Source: Leptobrachium leishanense
Taxonomy: Eukaryota; Chordata; Amphibia; Anura; Megophryidae
Reading direction: 5' to 3'
Length of the DNA: 64,000 bases
NCBI GenBank assembly: GCA_009667805.1
Contig: CM019064.1
Location: 383,732,549 to 383,796,548, forward strand
Part shown: positions 11,415 through 22,065 of the stretch, piece after piece
Layout: the number at the start of each line of letters is the position of its first letter
Numbering within the stretch: the stretch's first letter is position 1
Program-made: the position numbers and the translations under genes
Notes under the pieces: generated by a model
The model's input: only the letters and a program-made list of their open reading frames with translations
Databases searched by the model: none
What the model was told of the DNA's origin: nothing

Positions 11415-12820
11415 TTTTTTATAATTCTTTATTTTGAAAATGTTTTAAACACAAAAAACAGGTAAACAGCCACCTGTGACATCGCCTCGCAGGGCAGAGA
11501 GGGCAAGCCGAATAAAACATGGTCTGGTTCAACTTATAAAATCAAGGTGGAAACAATTAAGCATACTAGTCGAGTTCAGGTGATATGTAGCAGATCAGCC
11601 CCTATGCCAAGCGCTTGGCATGCCACGTAGCCGACAGGACAGGACTAACATTAAGCCACGTAAGACAGGAGAGAGAAAAGAAAAGGAAAGATAAGGACAG
11701 AGAAAAATAGAAAGATAGAAAGAAAGAAAGAAAGAAAGAAAGAAAGGGGGAACCTCCCACATTTAGCTCCCTTTAGGTATTAATCTGGCTTTAATTAGTT
11801 TCTTCCCAACGACTCCAGGTTTTGTAAAACGAGGGAAGAGAGTTGTGGATCACCGCTGACAGCTTATCCATGTGATGCGCCTCGGCTATATAAGCCCGGG
11901 CCACCTCAACGGAAGGCACATCCCCATCTCGCCAGTGCTTAGCGAGAGCTCTCCTAGCACCCAACATTATCCTGTGAAAGAGTTTGCAGTCCGGCCCCCG
12001 AAGGGATGCCGGTGACCTATGGAGCAGGAAGGCCCAAGGATCAAGTGGGAAAGGTTGTTGAAATACCTCCTCTAATAAATCACCAATCCGGTCCCAGAAA
12101 GAGCGCACCTTCGGGCACAGCCACCACATGTGAAACAGGGTACCCCGAGCCCCACAGCCCCTCCAACAAACATCAGGGGTACCCGGCTGCAGATGCGAGA
12201 GCAAGACCGGGGTGGCATACCATCGGTACATCGTTTTATATGCCTGTTCTTTCAGCGTAACACATATAGACACTTTTGCAATATTTTCCCACATATCTTG
12301 CCACTCCTCCCCCTCCAACTCCTCCCCGATATCCGCCTCCCAGCGGGCAATGAATCCAGGGGTCAGCCAGGAGACATCCTCGCATGAAAAATGATTATAT
12401 AAGGTGGAAATCAGAGCTTTTGGAGCCCTTCCGGATTCACACAGGGATTCGAAAAACGTCAATTTTTGACTAGCTGCTTGTGAAATATTATGTTGAGATA
12501 AAAAGTCCCGTATCTGTAGGAATCTGAAGTGGTCGAAGGTCCGAAGGTCACCCTTCGATTGTAGGTCCGAGAAAGAGAACCAGTCACCTCCTGAAGATCT
12601 GAAATGCTTAATCCTCTACAGGTCGATATTTTCGAAAGCTGCAAAGGCGGAGGGGGACAATCCCGGAACAAAAGCTCTGTTGCGTAAATATGGCATTAGA
12701 GGCGAATAGCAAGAGCAGAGGTGAAATTTGTCCCGGACGGAGTCCCAAACCCTCAGTGAGGTCAGAGTCGCTGTACAGGTGGACCGCAATAACGGGCGGA
12801 ACTCTTTGGGTAGCCAAAAA
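11415..12820 (-). mobile_element. L1-like LINE, 5'-truncated ORF2 C-terminus and 3' UTR
   Basis: The minus strand from 12462 to 11791 encodes the end of an L1-type ORF2. It includes the CWRGCGARGTLFHMWWLCPK zinc-knuckle segment and FWDRIGDLLEEVF. The 3' end at the low-coordinate side is an A-run (T-run at 11412-11420 on the plus strand). The insertion is framed by a perfect 16-bp duplication, AGAACCCCCAGTGTTT, at 11399-11414 and 12821-12836. A GAAA microsatellite (11711-11748) lies in its 3' UTR. It sits directly downstream of the PRR13 poly(A) signal. Confidence 0.92.
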
Positions 12821-12836
12821 AGAACCCCCAGTGTTT
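12821..12836 (+). repeat. Target-site duplication of the L1 insertion (right copy)
   Basis: AGAACCCCCAGTGTTT, identical to 11399-11414. Confidence 0.9.
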
Positions 12837-12897
12837 AACAAATTAAAAGATTTATAAAAATAAAAACGAGAACATGTCAAATTAGTAAATTAAGATT

Positions 12898-12903
12898 TTT
12901 ATT
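12898..12903 (-). terminator. PRR13: Poly(A) signal of PRR13
   Basis: AATAAA on the minus strand, about 230 bases after the PRR13 stop codon. Cleavage is expected around 12875-12890, just before the L1 insertion site at 12836, so the insertion lies outside the mature transcript. Confidence 0.65.
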
Positions 12904-13131
12904 TCTGCAAGCAGGTTAAGAAACTAAATGTCACTTCTCTTACATTTACAAAAATAATACAATGAGTAGACGGCTTTGCTTTTGCAGGGGACGCTGCAGA
13001 TACACTTTCCACGACTCCGTACTTCAGGCGATAGTCTCAGTGACTTTTTAAAAAGGTTGCTCTTCGAGTGCCAGTAAGGCGCATGCTTACAGGTCTGCGG
13101 GAGAGATTTACCCAGGGCCTGCTTATTCATT

Positions 13132-13161
13132 TTAATCGCTGCTGGAAGAGGACGAAGATCT
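13132..13161 (-). CDS. PRR13: PRR13 last coding exon: serine-rich C-terminus and stop
   Basis: A strong acceptor (TATTTTTCTTCTGCAG read on the minus strand, with AG at 13162-13163) opens directly into codons for R-S-S-S-S-S-S-S-D and TAA at 13132-13134. Vertebrate PRR13 ends in a poly-serine run with aspartate, so this exon supplies the missing C-terminus of the proline-rich exon at 26890-27248. Both splice sites are phase 0. The 3' UTR runs on to the poly(A) signal at 12898. A different frame stays open across this exon and its 3' UTR for 95 codons but has no homology and is not used. The assignment rests on splice phase and family resemblance, and transcript data would settle it. Confidence 0.8.
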   Translation of the reverse strand, partial: RSSSSSSSD

Positions 13162-13499
13162 CTGCAGAAGAAAAATAAATACATGAACAACCAGGATGGC
13201 AAACTGTACAACCTATTTTCTGTTTAATCACCCTTTCCCTCCTATGTGTTGCATCTTTATCCCTCCCCTACCAGGTGATCTTCAAGCTATAACAGTCTAT
13301 ATAAATATACAAGCCAATTATGTGACTTAAAATGACATTTGGTTGATGCAGACACATAACAGAATGCCCACCAGCTATTTGGAGCGCAGTTGCCAAGCAC
13401 AACCAGACGTGCATAAACCTAATGCTCCGGGGAAAAAAAAAAAAAAGTATACAGACCAGTCAACATCTTCTACAAGGTGCTTCTCCAAACATGGTCACT

Positions 13500-13764
13500 T
13501 AGCCCCTTCACTGCTGAGCCATTTCAGGTCTTATTAAAAATAATAATAAAAAAAACATGTTTTTTTCTTTACTTTAAACCTGGTCATGTTTGGTATCATT
13601 GGAAAGGCCATACTCTGACCTTTCTAATGATACCAAATGTGACCCTGCTAGCTGCCAACAGTCGGGTGATATCGGGGTTCAAAGGAACCCCCTATATCCA
13701 CCCCCATCTTTTCTTAGGAGTCAATGAGGAGGTTCCCCACACGTCCTCAGCAGTGAAAGGGTTA
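13500..13764. mobile_element. MITE with CCCTTTCACTGCTGAG ends
   Basis: The left end GCCCCTTCACTGCTGAGCC is matched in inverse by CTCAGCAGTGAAAGGGTTAG at the right end. A related left end occurs at 47737-47765, cut off by an L1-like insertion. No protein. Confidence 0.65.
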
Positions 13765-15970
13765 GATACCTGCACTCCAGCCACAAAAATCTGACAAATA
13801 CTAGAAAAGTGGTTTATTGCAAGATACAAAAAAAAAAAAAAAGTGTCCTACCAGAGGCTTTCAATGCACAAAAAAAAAAAAAAAATCCCACTCAGTGAAT
13901 TTATAGAACATATAAATTCTATATGTTCTAATGCTGGGGGAACCAGCAGAGAAAAAGTTATAAAAAAGGCACTGAATGCGTCAGGTTTGACAGTCATTGG
14001 TTTGCATCCACCCAGGTCTGAAATGCCAAGGAACTCATATCTACAGTAGAGATACATCAGATCCAGACAATTCTTTTGGCCTCATCAGGAGGGTATAGAC
14101 ATTACCATCACGCTGCCCTTGCGTGTGAAAGGAGGCAGATTTGCATATGGGATAGTCACCTCTGCAATGGCACGGTTGACTTAAAACCTCAAAGGGTGTT
14201 AATGGACACCCCCCTCCCCAATAGTGCCATTGCCCATTTTCAGTTCTCTCAAACCAATTTTGTTCTCCACAAGCCTAGATGGTAATGTAGATGTGGATCA
14301 ACTGCCCATCAGCTGAATTCACTGGACGAGACCCGACTAAACCCACAATGCTCATCTGGCCTTGCCGTGTGTCTCGTGCAGAGGAGACTCGCGTGGCATG
14401 TCACCTCTGGCTGTGCTTCTGTGTGGTTGCAGGCTGATTTGCATATGGTGTAGTCTCTCCTGCAACATGAAGCCTACACCTTATTGACACATGAGCAGGT
14501 GCACACCGAAGCACCGGACGTAGTGTCGTTGCTCATTCTCAGCGCCTCACAAAGCCACATTTTGTTCTCATTTTAGAAAGGAACACACTCCACCCCCACC
14601 CCCAAATTAGAGCAATAACCCAGGAAAAAAAAAAGGGTCACTGTTTGGATCTGTCTGTCTGTGCCCATACAGTAAGCACATTTTTTCTGATATCGCACCA
14701 TTGTTATTGGGGAGAAAAACCCTTTGTAAAGCTAATGTATACGCAACTCTGACCGTAATACAGGAACCGCAAAGAATAATACAGCTATAGTGTTATATGC
14801 AAACATAGCACCGGTGGGTGAAAAGTTCCTTCATGCTGCCGTTAGTCCAGAATAATGACCTTATGTGCCACGCTGTGCCATGTCAGTGCCATGAAAGCTG
14901 CGCTGAAATCCTTCAGACATCTGATGAACCTACTGTAGTTCAGACCACTTTAGTTCTTTTCAATATAGGACGTAATCTTGACACTGCGTACCCAAATTTG
15001 ACATTGTGGAATAAATCCTTATTAAAACAGCTCTCGTCTGTCAAAGTGACATGAAGAGGTCTGCATTAGATTGGCCCTACGAGAGGCAAACCTGCCCGAT
15101 GGCATGCTGAAACGGGAGTCGAGCCAACTTGAAATGCTGGGAAATCCCACCATGTGCCTGATGCGTCATTCAGCAAAGTCCACGGCAGCAGCCAGCTATT
15201 TAATGGCCATTCAAGTAAACTGAAACCTCGCTTTTGTTTCACATGGAGCTATAGGGGTGAGCGCGCAAATGACAACCTTTTTTTCCTATGGTTTATACAT
15301 GAAGCGGACTGGATACTTCTGGTCTACACAGCTGCCCTGATCGGGAATAGGCGCAAATTCGCAAAACCATTTTTTCTGCATATATGCAAATTTTTTTACA
15401 TCCACCGTGTTCAAAGTCTCTCTCTCCCCTCCTTTGATGAGCTCATTATTGAAGGAAAAAAAGATGAAGTAAAAAAATAAAGCATTTTTGAAGCCATACA
15501 CTGTCATTATCACAGGCTGGCAGGGAGGCATTTAAACATTCACCACATCATGTGGCTTTGAAAAGCTTTGTCATCAGCAGCAAAATTAAAGCCAAAGTGG
15601 GTTATCTGCCTAGTGACGGTGTTTGCAGACGTTGTAAATACGGAGGAGAATTGCCGGCGTTGCAGTGTTGAGGCACACCAGCATTTCTCAAGAACTAGAA
15701 TCCAAACCGTTAAGAGACACGCCAACATCACAGGGTGATGACGATAAGAAGAGATCTATGGGAGGCGATTTATTTTATGAACAGCTCTAGCATGTGAATC
15801 CTGAGCCATATATCTAATACACACAACAAAACATAACTTTATAAAATATACCAGTGACAGAAATGAGAAATGGGATTGGCTTGTTAAAAGAAAACAATGC
15901 TATTACAGGTGAATTATCCCTTCTAAGAAATGCTTCACATCACAAGTGGTTTTTTTCTGAATATTTCTAT
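13765..15970. other. Intronic sequence, weak tandem duplication, nothing coding
   Basis: A perfect short palindrome AGAACATATAAATTCTATATGTTCT lies (in pieces) near 13905-13930. Segments 14128-14290 and 14430-14580 look like diverged copies of each other; both have GATTTGCATATGG...GTAGTC and later CATTTTG...TTCTC. The remainder shows no gene, RNA or known repeat. Confidence 0.4.
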
Positions 15971-16082
15971 TAGGGATAGACCGATATTAAAATCAGGGCT
16001 GATTCCAACTATTGGCAGCCTTTCTGGCCGATAGCGGATATTCTGTCACGCTAAAGTTGTGAAAGCCAAAAGGGAACACAAT

Positions 16083-16615
16083 TAGGGATGCACCGATACC
16101 ACATTCTTAAGACAGAGCACCGATACTTTAATGTCATGTGACGCTTTCCAATAAATAATTTAGGGATTTTGCCGAAAGCCTGTGCAGTTTATGTTTATAT
16201 TGAAATGTATGGCCAGACACCCCATTTACCCCCTGCACACACCTCATCTCAGAGATATATAGATTATCCAAGTGGGTACACACACACACACAACCAAAGG
16301 CTGGGGAAACAGGTCGGATGCATGAAAAACATTTGGCCAGCGTTCCCCTCTGGTGGGCCGCATTACTTTACCCAGCGTTGGTCTGGTCACAGGGCTGTGA
16401 CGCGATCACACGGCCGCTGGGCAGTGGAGGCTGTGACGCTGCCTCCAGCCAAGATCTCGCAGCCTGCCAGAGGGGGAACGCTGGCCAAATGCTTTTCATG
16501 CATCCGGCCAGCTTCCCCAACCACGCGGATACCAGGAAGCCGGCCCAGCACCGGCTTCCGGCCATTTGCACAAGTACCAAGTACTCGTGCAAACGGCAGT
16601 ATCGGTGGATCCCTA
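16083..16615 (+). mobile_element. Non-autonomous hAT element (TAGGGATGCACCGATACC ends)
   Basis: The ends TAGGGATGCACCGATACC and, inverted, TAGGGATCCACCGATACTGC enclose a GC-rich centre. That centre contains an inverted repeat around GCCAGCGTTCCCCTCTGG (near 16337) and CCAGAGGGGGAACGCTGGCC (near 16467). It is related to the copy at 32697-33058. Confidence 0.78.
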
Positions 16616-16774
16616 ACAATTATGGCATTAACAAAAAGGTGTTAAATATTGTAAACATTGCACTATAGTCAAATTTAATAAAGAAAGAAAAAAAAAAAAT
16701 TAACTTTAGTTTTACAAATAATACAGCTGTGTCTAGATTCTGACTTTTGTAAGGATACCTCATGACGTAAGGAG

Positions 16775-16900
16775 TCGGCAACCATGGTCTTTCAGATGTT
16801 CTGGAACTACATGTCCCATGATGTTCAGCTACTCAGGTTCTTAGAGTCTCGTGGGAAGTGTAGTTCCAAAAGATCTGGAAGGCCAAGGTTGCTGATCATT
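16775..16900. repeat. Short palindromic MITE, 'CCAGATGTTTTG' family
   Basis: TCAGATGTTCTGGAACTACA and CATGATG on one side are mirrored by TGTAGTTCCAAAAGATCTGG on the other. The hairpin is about 125 bp. Confidence 0.75.
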
Positions 16901-17227
16901 GCTGTAGGAAATAGACCCTCAGATCTCCTTTATAGGGAATTCCCTGCCAGGTAGGAGGGAAGCCCAATTTCTGTTGTCCACACTCATGTGCGATACCGTC
17001 AGTGGGCAGGGAAGCCCTACGGCAAGAGTTGTCAGCCTGTTGTGGGAGAAGCCCGTAATTGGTACCAGATCGGCACCATTCTGTGGGACCTCACGTGTCG
17101 CAGCTGCAGTGACCCAGATTGTCCAATTAAATCGGCAGATAAAAAGGCCTTTACCGATATCGGTGGCTGATATTCAGCAATTTACAGATAAGTGGTCTAT
17201 CCCCAATTTCCATATAATAAAGGAGTA

Positions 17228-17770
17228 GTGCTGCAACTAACGATTAACCGGATAATAAATATAATTTTTGTTTTGCAAAATGTACATAAAGTTTATTACG
17301 TATCAAGTGTATGGAGAACCTGGTCAGAGTGATGGATTGATGCCATGTGTGCTGCTCAAGACCACGTCTGCTTTCTACCTGAATTAAGCGCTGCCACAAG
17401 CTCTCACACATGTCAGGACGCAAAGCGGGGCGGGGGAGGTGGACACTACGCAGCCTGAAAGTGCTTATAAGCTAAAGTGGTCAGGGTGCATAGTGTGTGC
17501 AGTTTAAAATGATTTCATGAACATACATCTCCGTGTCCCCCCCCCCCAGTAACAGTGAGTTTGGGCAAAAAAACGGGCCAGAGTGTGAGAGTGAGTAAGT
17601 TTGGGCAAAAGACTGGACCTGAGTTTGGGAAGGGACCAGGACCAAAAAGGGAGGGATGGCGGCTCTGGACCAGAGACAGAAGGTTGGGTTGGTGGCACAG
17701 GACTCTAGCTCCAAGTAGGGATAAAACACCGGCGGTACATCTCCAACCACCCAGTGGCAGCACCACAGTC
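17228..17770 (+). mobile_element. hAT-like repeat with GCTGCAACTAACGATTA end, copy 1
   Basis: Begins GTGCTGCAACTAACGATTAA and ends near ACCACCCAGTGGCAG. It shares GGTCAGAGTGATGGA-TTGATG and the CCAACCACCCAGTGGCAG end with the sequence at 18235-18750. The GGCTGCAACTAACGATTATT end is typical of a widespread vertebrate hAT group. Confidence 0.6.
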
Positions 17771-17794
17771 TGGTTTTAGTTTAGAGCAGTAGAT

Positions 17795-18230
17795 GTCTAG
17801 GAACTCCGTTCAGCAGGTGATCTCCACCAGTCATCTGTCTACACGCGCACAGCCAACTCTCGCCTCCAAGACCTCAAGGGCAGCACCAGTCCTGTGGAAT
17901 GACTTGCCTCGCCCCATCAAACTCTCCCCTGACCTTCAAGAAATCCCTCAAAACCCATCTCTTCATATTAGCGTACCACATCACTGATACACTTGATTGA
18001 AGCCGCTTCTATGGCCCCGCAGTTCCCAAACCACTGGCACTAATGATCCTGCCATCGAGTGAAATTCCTCTGGTCTTCCTCAACCCCAATCCCTCTGGAC
18101 TGTAAGCTCCTATGAGCAGGGCCCTCTACACCTAGTGTTTCCATCCTATGTCCGTTTGTATTTCGTTCCCTTTGGTTATTGTAAAAGCGCTGCAGAAACT
18201 GTTGGCGCTATATAAATGACAACAATATAA
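17795..18230 (+). mobile_element. L2-type LINE 3' fragment
   Basis: Encodes the L2 C-terminal motif (AAPVLWNDLPRPIKLSPDLQ) and ends with CTGTAAGCTCCTATGAGCAG and AAACTGTTGGCGCTATATAA. The same tail recurs at 42259-42405. Confidence 0.8.
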
Positions 18231-18234
18231 TAAG

Positions 18235-18750
18235 GGCTGCAACTAACAATTATTTTCACAAAATCGATTAGCTTGCCAATTTAAAAATAATAAAAATAAT
18301 TTTTGTTTTCCAATTTGCATAGTGTATGTAACTTTTGTGCGTACACACGTTATGTATCTTGTGTAACTTGGGTACTTTTCAAAACACAAGCTTCTGGTCA
18401 GAGTGATGGACTGATGCTGCGTGCGGAGCTCATATGCTTTCTCCCCGAATGAACGCTGCTACAAATGTTTGGATATAGACATGATGTCAAAGTGGGGTGA
18501 GAAGGTGGGGAGCACTGCACACATGCCAATAAGCTTAAAATGATCTGTGTGTGTAGCGTGTCCCTTTAAAATGTTGTCATGAACAAGAGACTGGACCGGA
18601 GTTTGGGAGGGAGTTTGCGAGGAAGTGCCTGGACTGGCGAGCAGGAGGGAGGCAGGGAGGGTGGGGTTGTGATATAGAACTCCAGCTCAAAAGTAAGGAT
18701 ATAACACTGGTAACGCTCCAACCACCCAGTGGCAGGCCCCCCACAGTGTG
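18235..18750 (+). mobile_element. hAT-like repeat with GGCTGCAACTAACAATTATT end, copy 2
   Basis: Direct-orientation relative of 17228-17770. Both end with CCAACCACCCAGTGGCAG. An L2 3' end lies between the two copies. Confidence 0.6.
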
Positions 18751-19075
18751 TGATCATTCTGCTACGGTCGTAAACGAAATATTGTCCACCATAACCCTAG
18801 GACTAAATCGTATGGAGTAAAGCAGCGGCACGTCTTCTCCAATAAGCAAAGTAGTGCCTGAGGTTATAATGTTTAATGTAGTGTAACTCTAAATAATGCG
18901 TGCTTTACACAGACGGATTAAATAGATAATGAAAAAAGCAGTCTATTGTTGTAGAGTGTGGTTTGCAGGAAATAAAAATCCACCCAGGGCAGGCAATGTG
19001 TGCGTTCTGTCCCATGTTTTTTTTTTTTATATTGGAGGTATTCTAATGAAGAAAAAAAAAAATGGCATCTGTGCA
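18751..19075. other. No recognisable feature
   Basis: Intronic sequence with T- and A-runs. Nothing supportable. Confidence 0.4.
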
Positions 19076-19135
19076 AATTCCCATTATACCGTGTGAAACT
19101 AAACACAATTAGAGGTTTGGTTTCTTATAAATGGC

Positions 19136-19148
19136 CATTATAAGACTA
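19136..19148 (+). repeat. Target-site duplication of the Penelope-like insertion (left)
   Basis: CATTATAAGACTA, identical to 25691-25703. Confidence 0.85.
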
Positions 19149-19780
19149 ATATAAACAACGAATGGTGCAGCGCCACACAACATGCATCCACCACCAGGGT
19201 GCCCAGATAGCCAATCTCAGGATATAGTGGCTTCCCCTATACCATTGCACACAATAATAAAATCAATAACCTGGATCGGCGCAAGTACTGCTCTCTGGGG
19301 TCCCGGAATCTCGTATATGTATATATATGATAAAAAAAAGAGACAATAATAGTGCAACACTGTTGTATACAATGTACTATGAATGTATGTGGGATACACC
19401 CCACTTACAAGTGTAGAGCCGTACACTGGCTCTAAGTGGGTCCAGACATGCGGGTGATTGTCTTCAATTTCTTAGGTGACCCCCCACCTTGCAGCAAAGT
19501 TTTTCCTTTTTCTCTGTCCGGAGTTTGAACCGTAGAAAGGAAAACAAGAAGAAAAATCCTTGTGTAGATCCACAAATTAAGGTCACAATGTTATGTACAG
19601 TTGGAATTGTACTCACATTCTGTGGAGCTCACATAGCTCATGGATATATGCCCATAGGTTTTTTTTGGTAGGAGAAAAACCCAGATGAAAAACCACCGAT
19701 GTTTACAGGAATCAACGAAGCAGGAATCAGGATTGGAGATGGAAAAATAAAATTTATTTAAAATATGATTAAAATCACCA

Positions 19781-19824
19781 CCAGAACGCGTTTCGCCGCA
19801 TCAAGTAGCGGCTTCATCAGCTGG
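19781..19824 (-). ncRNA. Hammerhead-ribozyme-like motif, left arm
   Basis: On the minus strand the order is CCAG, CTGATGA, a helix II of GCCGC/GCGGC with an 8-nt loop, GAAA, ACGCGT (minimal helix III), T, then CTGG pairing back to CCAG. This is the type I hammerhead layout known from Penelope-like elements. One extra A sits between CTGATGA and helix II, which may weaken catalysis. It mirrors 25126-25169. Confidence 0.62.
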
Positions 19825-21345
19825 AATGGTTATCATGGGCCTGTAGACCCTTTTATAGTGTCCATAATGTTCTTAATTGTCCCCATATGTCCTGTCTGCT
19901 TCTTTGATTGGTCCTTCCGGTTTCTTCGGCATCTGATGATGGGCGCCGCCATTTTGCGCATGCGCGGTTTACTTCCGCGTTCCACTGCGTTCCAATACGC
20001 CGTTTTGACTTCCGCGTTCCACGCGCCGCTCTTTTACTTCCGGTCGGCGATTCTCGGCCAGGGAGGTGTAGAATTTTTCCTTTTTTCACTGAATTCAACA
20101 GTTGGGGCTTTCTAAACACTTCCCCATTTTCGCCATATACGTCCCAAAAACAGAATATTACACATATTAAACTCAAATAAAGGGGCTACCGCTGTAAAAA
20201 TGATTAGTGCACCCCGCAGGGTCTCCAATTATCCTACAGTATGCCCAATTAATGTATATAGTAGCAACTGAAAAAAATGACTTTTTCACAAACAATATGT
20301 GCAAAAGACACTACTTGTGCCCTCCTAAAAAGGCCTTTGTGTAAAATCTACACTATCCAAATAGTGACCATACATTCACTATCCCATTTAATAACCCCCT
20401 TCATTAAGAAAGTGTCTTGTGCTTTGGTGCTTTAATTTAATTATAGTGACAATTGTGTATTCTCTTGCATTAGAGAGTTACTCCTATAGTATTATGATCA
20501 TACAGGTATTTTACCTTTCTGATACGCCAACATAAATTACTTAAAAAACTTTAAATCTATAATTTTCTGTGTATTTTTATATTAAATATATTATTAAGTG
20601 CAATATACTAATATTATTATCGTGGATTTTAATTAAATACAATTATTATTAAAGTGCCTTATTTATGCTGTTTTTAAATATGTTTTTAATATTTTAAGTG
20701 CTTATATCTATCAATTATGATTACTTGCTAATAAAAAACTATTAAAACTAAAATTTATTGTAATACTATTCATTTTACGGTGATTATTAAAATGTTAATT
20801 AGTGTAAATTAGTGCAATATATCCTTAATGCATAATGTGGACCTCATTTAGAAAGGAACGCTATTGAAAGTGCCATATTATGAATATACATTGTCCAGAT
20901 GTTAATAGAATTATGGACCTCATTATAAGGGAGTAGTATTAAAGTGCTTTATAATAACTTTGTATCCGCCATTTAAAGTGCTAATATATATTAAATATAA
21001 TAATAGGTATACATTAAAATTCATATTAATATTTTAATAGTGATTAAAAATAGCGATGGAATCAATATGTTAATTAATAATGTAGACCTCATTTATGTGA
21101 AAATGACATTAAATTATAAAAGGATGACTATTTTAAAGTGCTAAATATATACTTAAGGGAGTATATTTACATTCTACAACATTTTTATGTAAAAAAAAAA
21201 AAAAAAAACATTTTAAATTTATAAGCTCCTTTAAACTTCTTTTAACATTTATAATGCTAATATATAGCCCCTCTTAACATGGATGATAAAAAGGGTGAGG
21301 GTGTTTTTGTAAATCATATTAAGACCCCAAGAGGTGCACAACAAC

Positions 21346-21683
21346 TCACAAAAAATGAACCACCTCAAAGTCATTATTTAACCCATTTGGTGCCATAGTA
21401 CCCATTTCATAGATGGTCCGCATCTCTTCTTGTCCCAGTTTATTAACAATGTTATCATCCATATTGGTTTTATATACTTTCTTAATGGCCATGAATTTCA
21501 GACCTAATGGGGAACCCCCATGTTGAAGCTTAAAATGTAGTGAAACCGAATGTTTTTCATAAGATTTTTTTATATTTCTAACGTGTTCCGAAACTCTTAT
21601 ATTAAAAGCCCTCTTTGTGCGCCCAATGTATTGGAGGCCACAGGGACATTCTAAGAGATATATTACACTTTTTGAGCAGCAGT
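21346..21683 (-). pseudogene. Penelope-like GIY-YIG endonuclease domain, left copy
   Basis: The minus strand encodes about 110 residues of a GIY-YIG nuclease: [18 protein letters not shown] (the VIY...YIG core), then RVSEHVRNI with the catalytic-type arginine and histidine, and an end at DFEVVHFL with a stop at 21346. The reverse transcriptase that normally precedes this domain is missing, so the copy is dead. Reading back through the palindrome centre gives a longer artificial frame to 21831. Confidence 0.88.
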
Positions 21684-21685
21684 TG

Positions 21686-22065
21686 ACTGGTAATAAGAAA
21701 GATTGTAGAATAGAGTTTTTGAATAAAAAAACCAACCAAAAGACACAAATGAAAGAGGCTCTCAACTGCTGCTCAAAAAGTGTAATATATCTCTTAGAAT
21801 GTCCCTGTGGCCTCCAATACATTGGGCGCACAAAGAGGGCTTTTAATATAAGAGTTTCGGAACACGTTAGAAATATAAAAAAATCTTATGAAAAACATTC
21901 GGTTTCACTACATTTTAAGCTTCAACATGGGGGTTCCCCATTAGGTCTGAAATTCATGGCCATTAAGAAAGTATATAAAACCAATATGGATGATAACATT
22001 GTTAATAAACTGGGACAAGAAGAGATGCGGACCATCTATGAAATGGGTACTATGGCACCAAATGG
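21686..22065 (+). pseudogene. Penelope-like GIY-YIG endonuclease domain, right copy, cut by L2
   Basis: Same domain as the left copy but with about 25 more upstream residues ([20 protein letters not shown] region) before [15 protein letters not shown]. The frame is cut after GTMAPNG by the L2 insertion at 22066. The lost C-terminal codons (NDFEVVHFL) reappear after the L2 at about 23570. The open frame that runs on into L2 to 22633 is a fusion artefact. Confidence 0.88.

Larger units (their letters stand above)
15971..17205 (+). mobile_element. Non-autonomous hAT element hosting two later insertions
   Basis: The left end is TAGGGATAGACCGATATTAA, and the right end in inverse is TGGGGATAGACCACTTATC. 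The flanks ATTTCTAT (15963-15970) and ATTTCCAT (17206-17213) are an 8-bp target duplication with one mismatch. Inside are a second hAT element (16083-16615) and a short MITE (16775-16900). No transposase frame. Confidence 0.82.
19261..21685 (-). repeat. Left arm of the ~2.43-kb palindrome
   Basis: Reverse complement of 21762-22065 joined to 23568-25690. Open frames of about 100 codons in the GC-rich part (20176-19853 and its mirror 24774-25076) are identical in both arms, but they match no protein I know. Confidence 0.88.

Noticed and set aside
12924..13211. 95-codon minus-strand frame across the PRR13 last exon
   Set aside because: The frame joined to the upstream exon reads R-S7-D-stop and fits PRR13; the longer frame has no homology and crosses the splice acceptor.
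19765..20180. Frames of 90-116 codons, duplicated at 24774-25076
   Set aside because: They lie in the GC-rich part of the palindrome arms next to the hammerhead-like motif, with no recognised domain; more likely untranslated repeat sequence.
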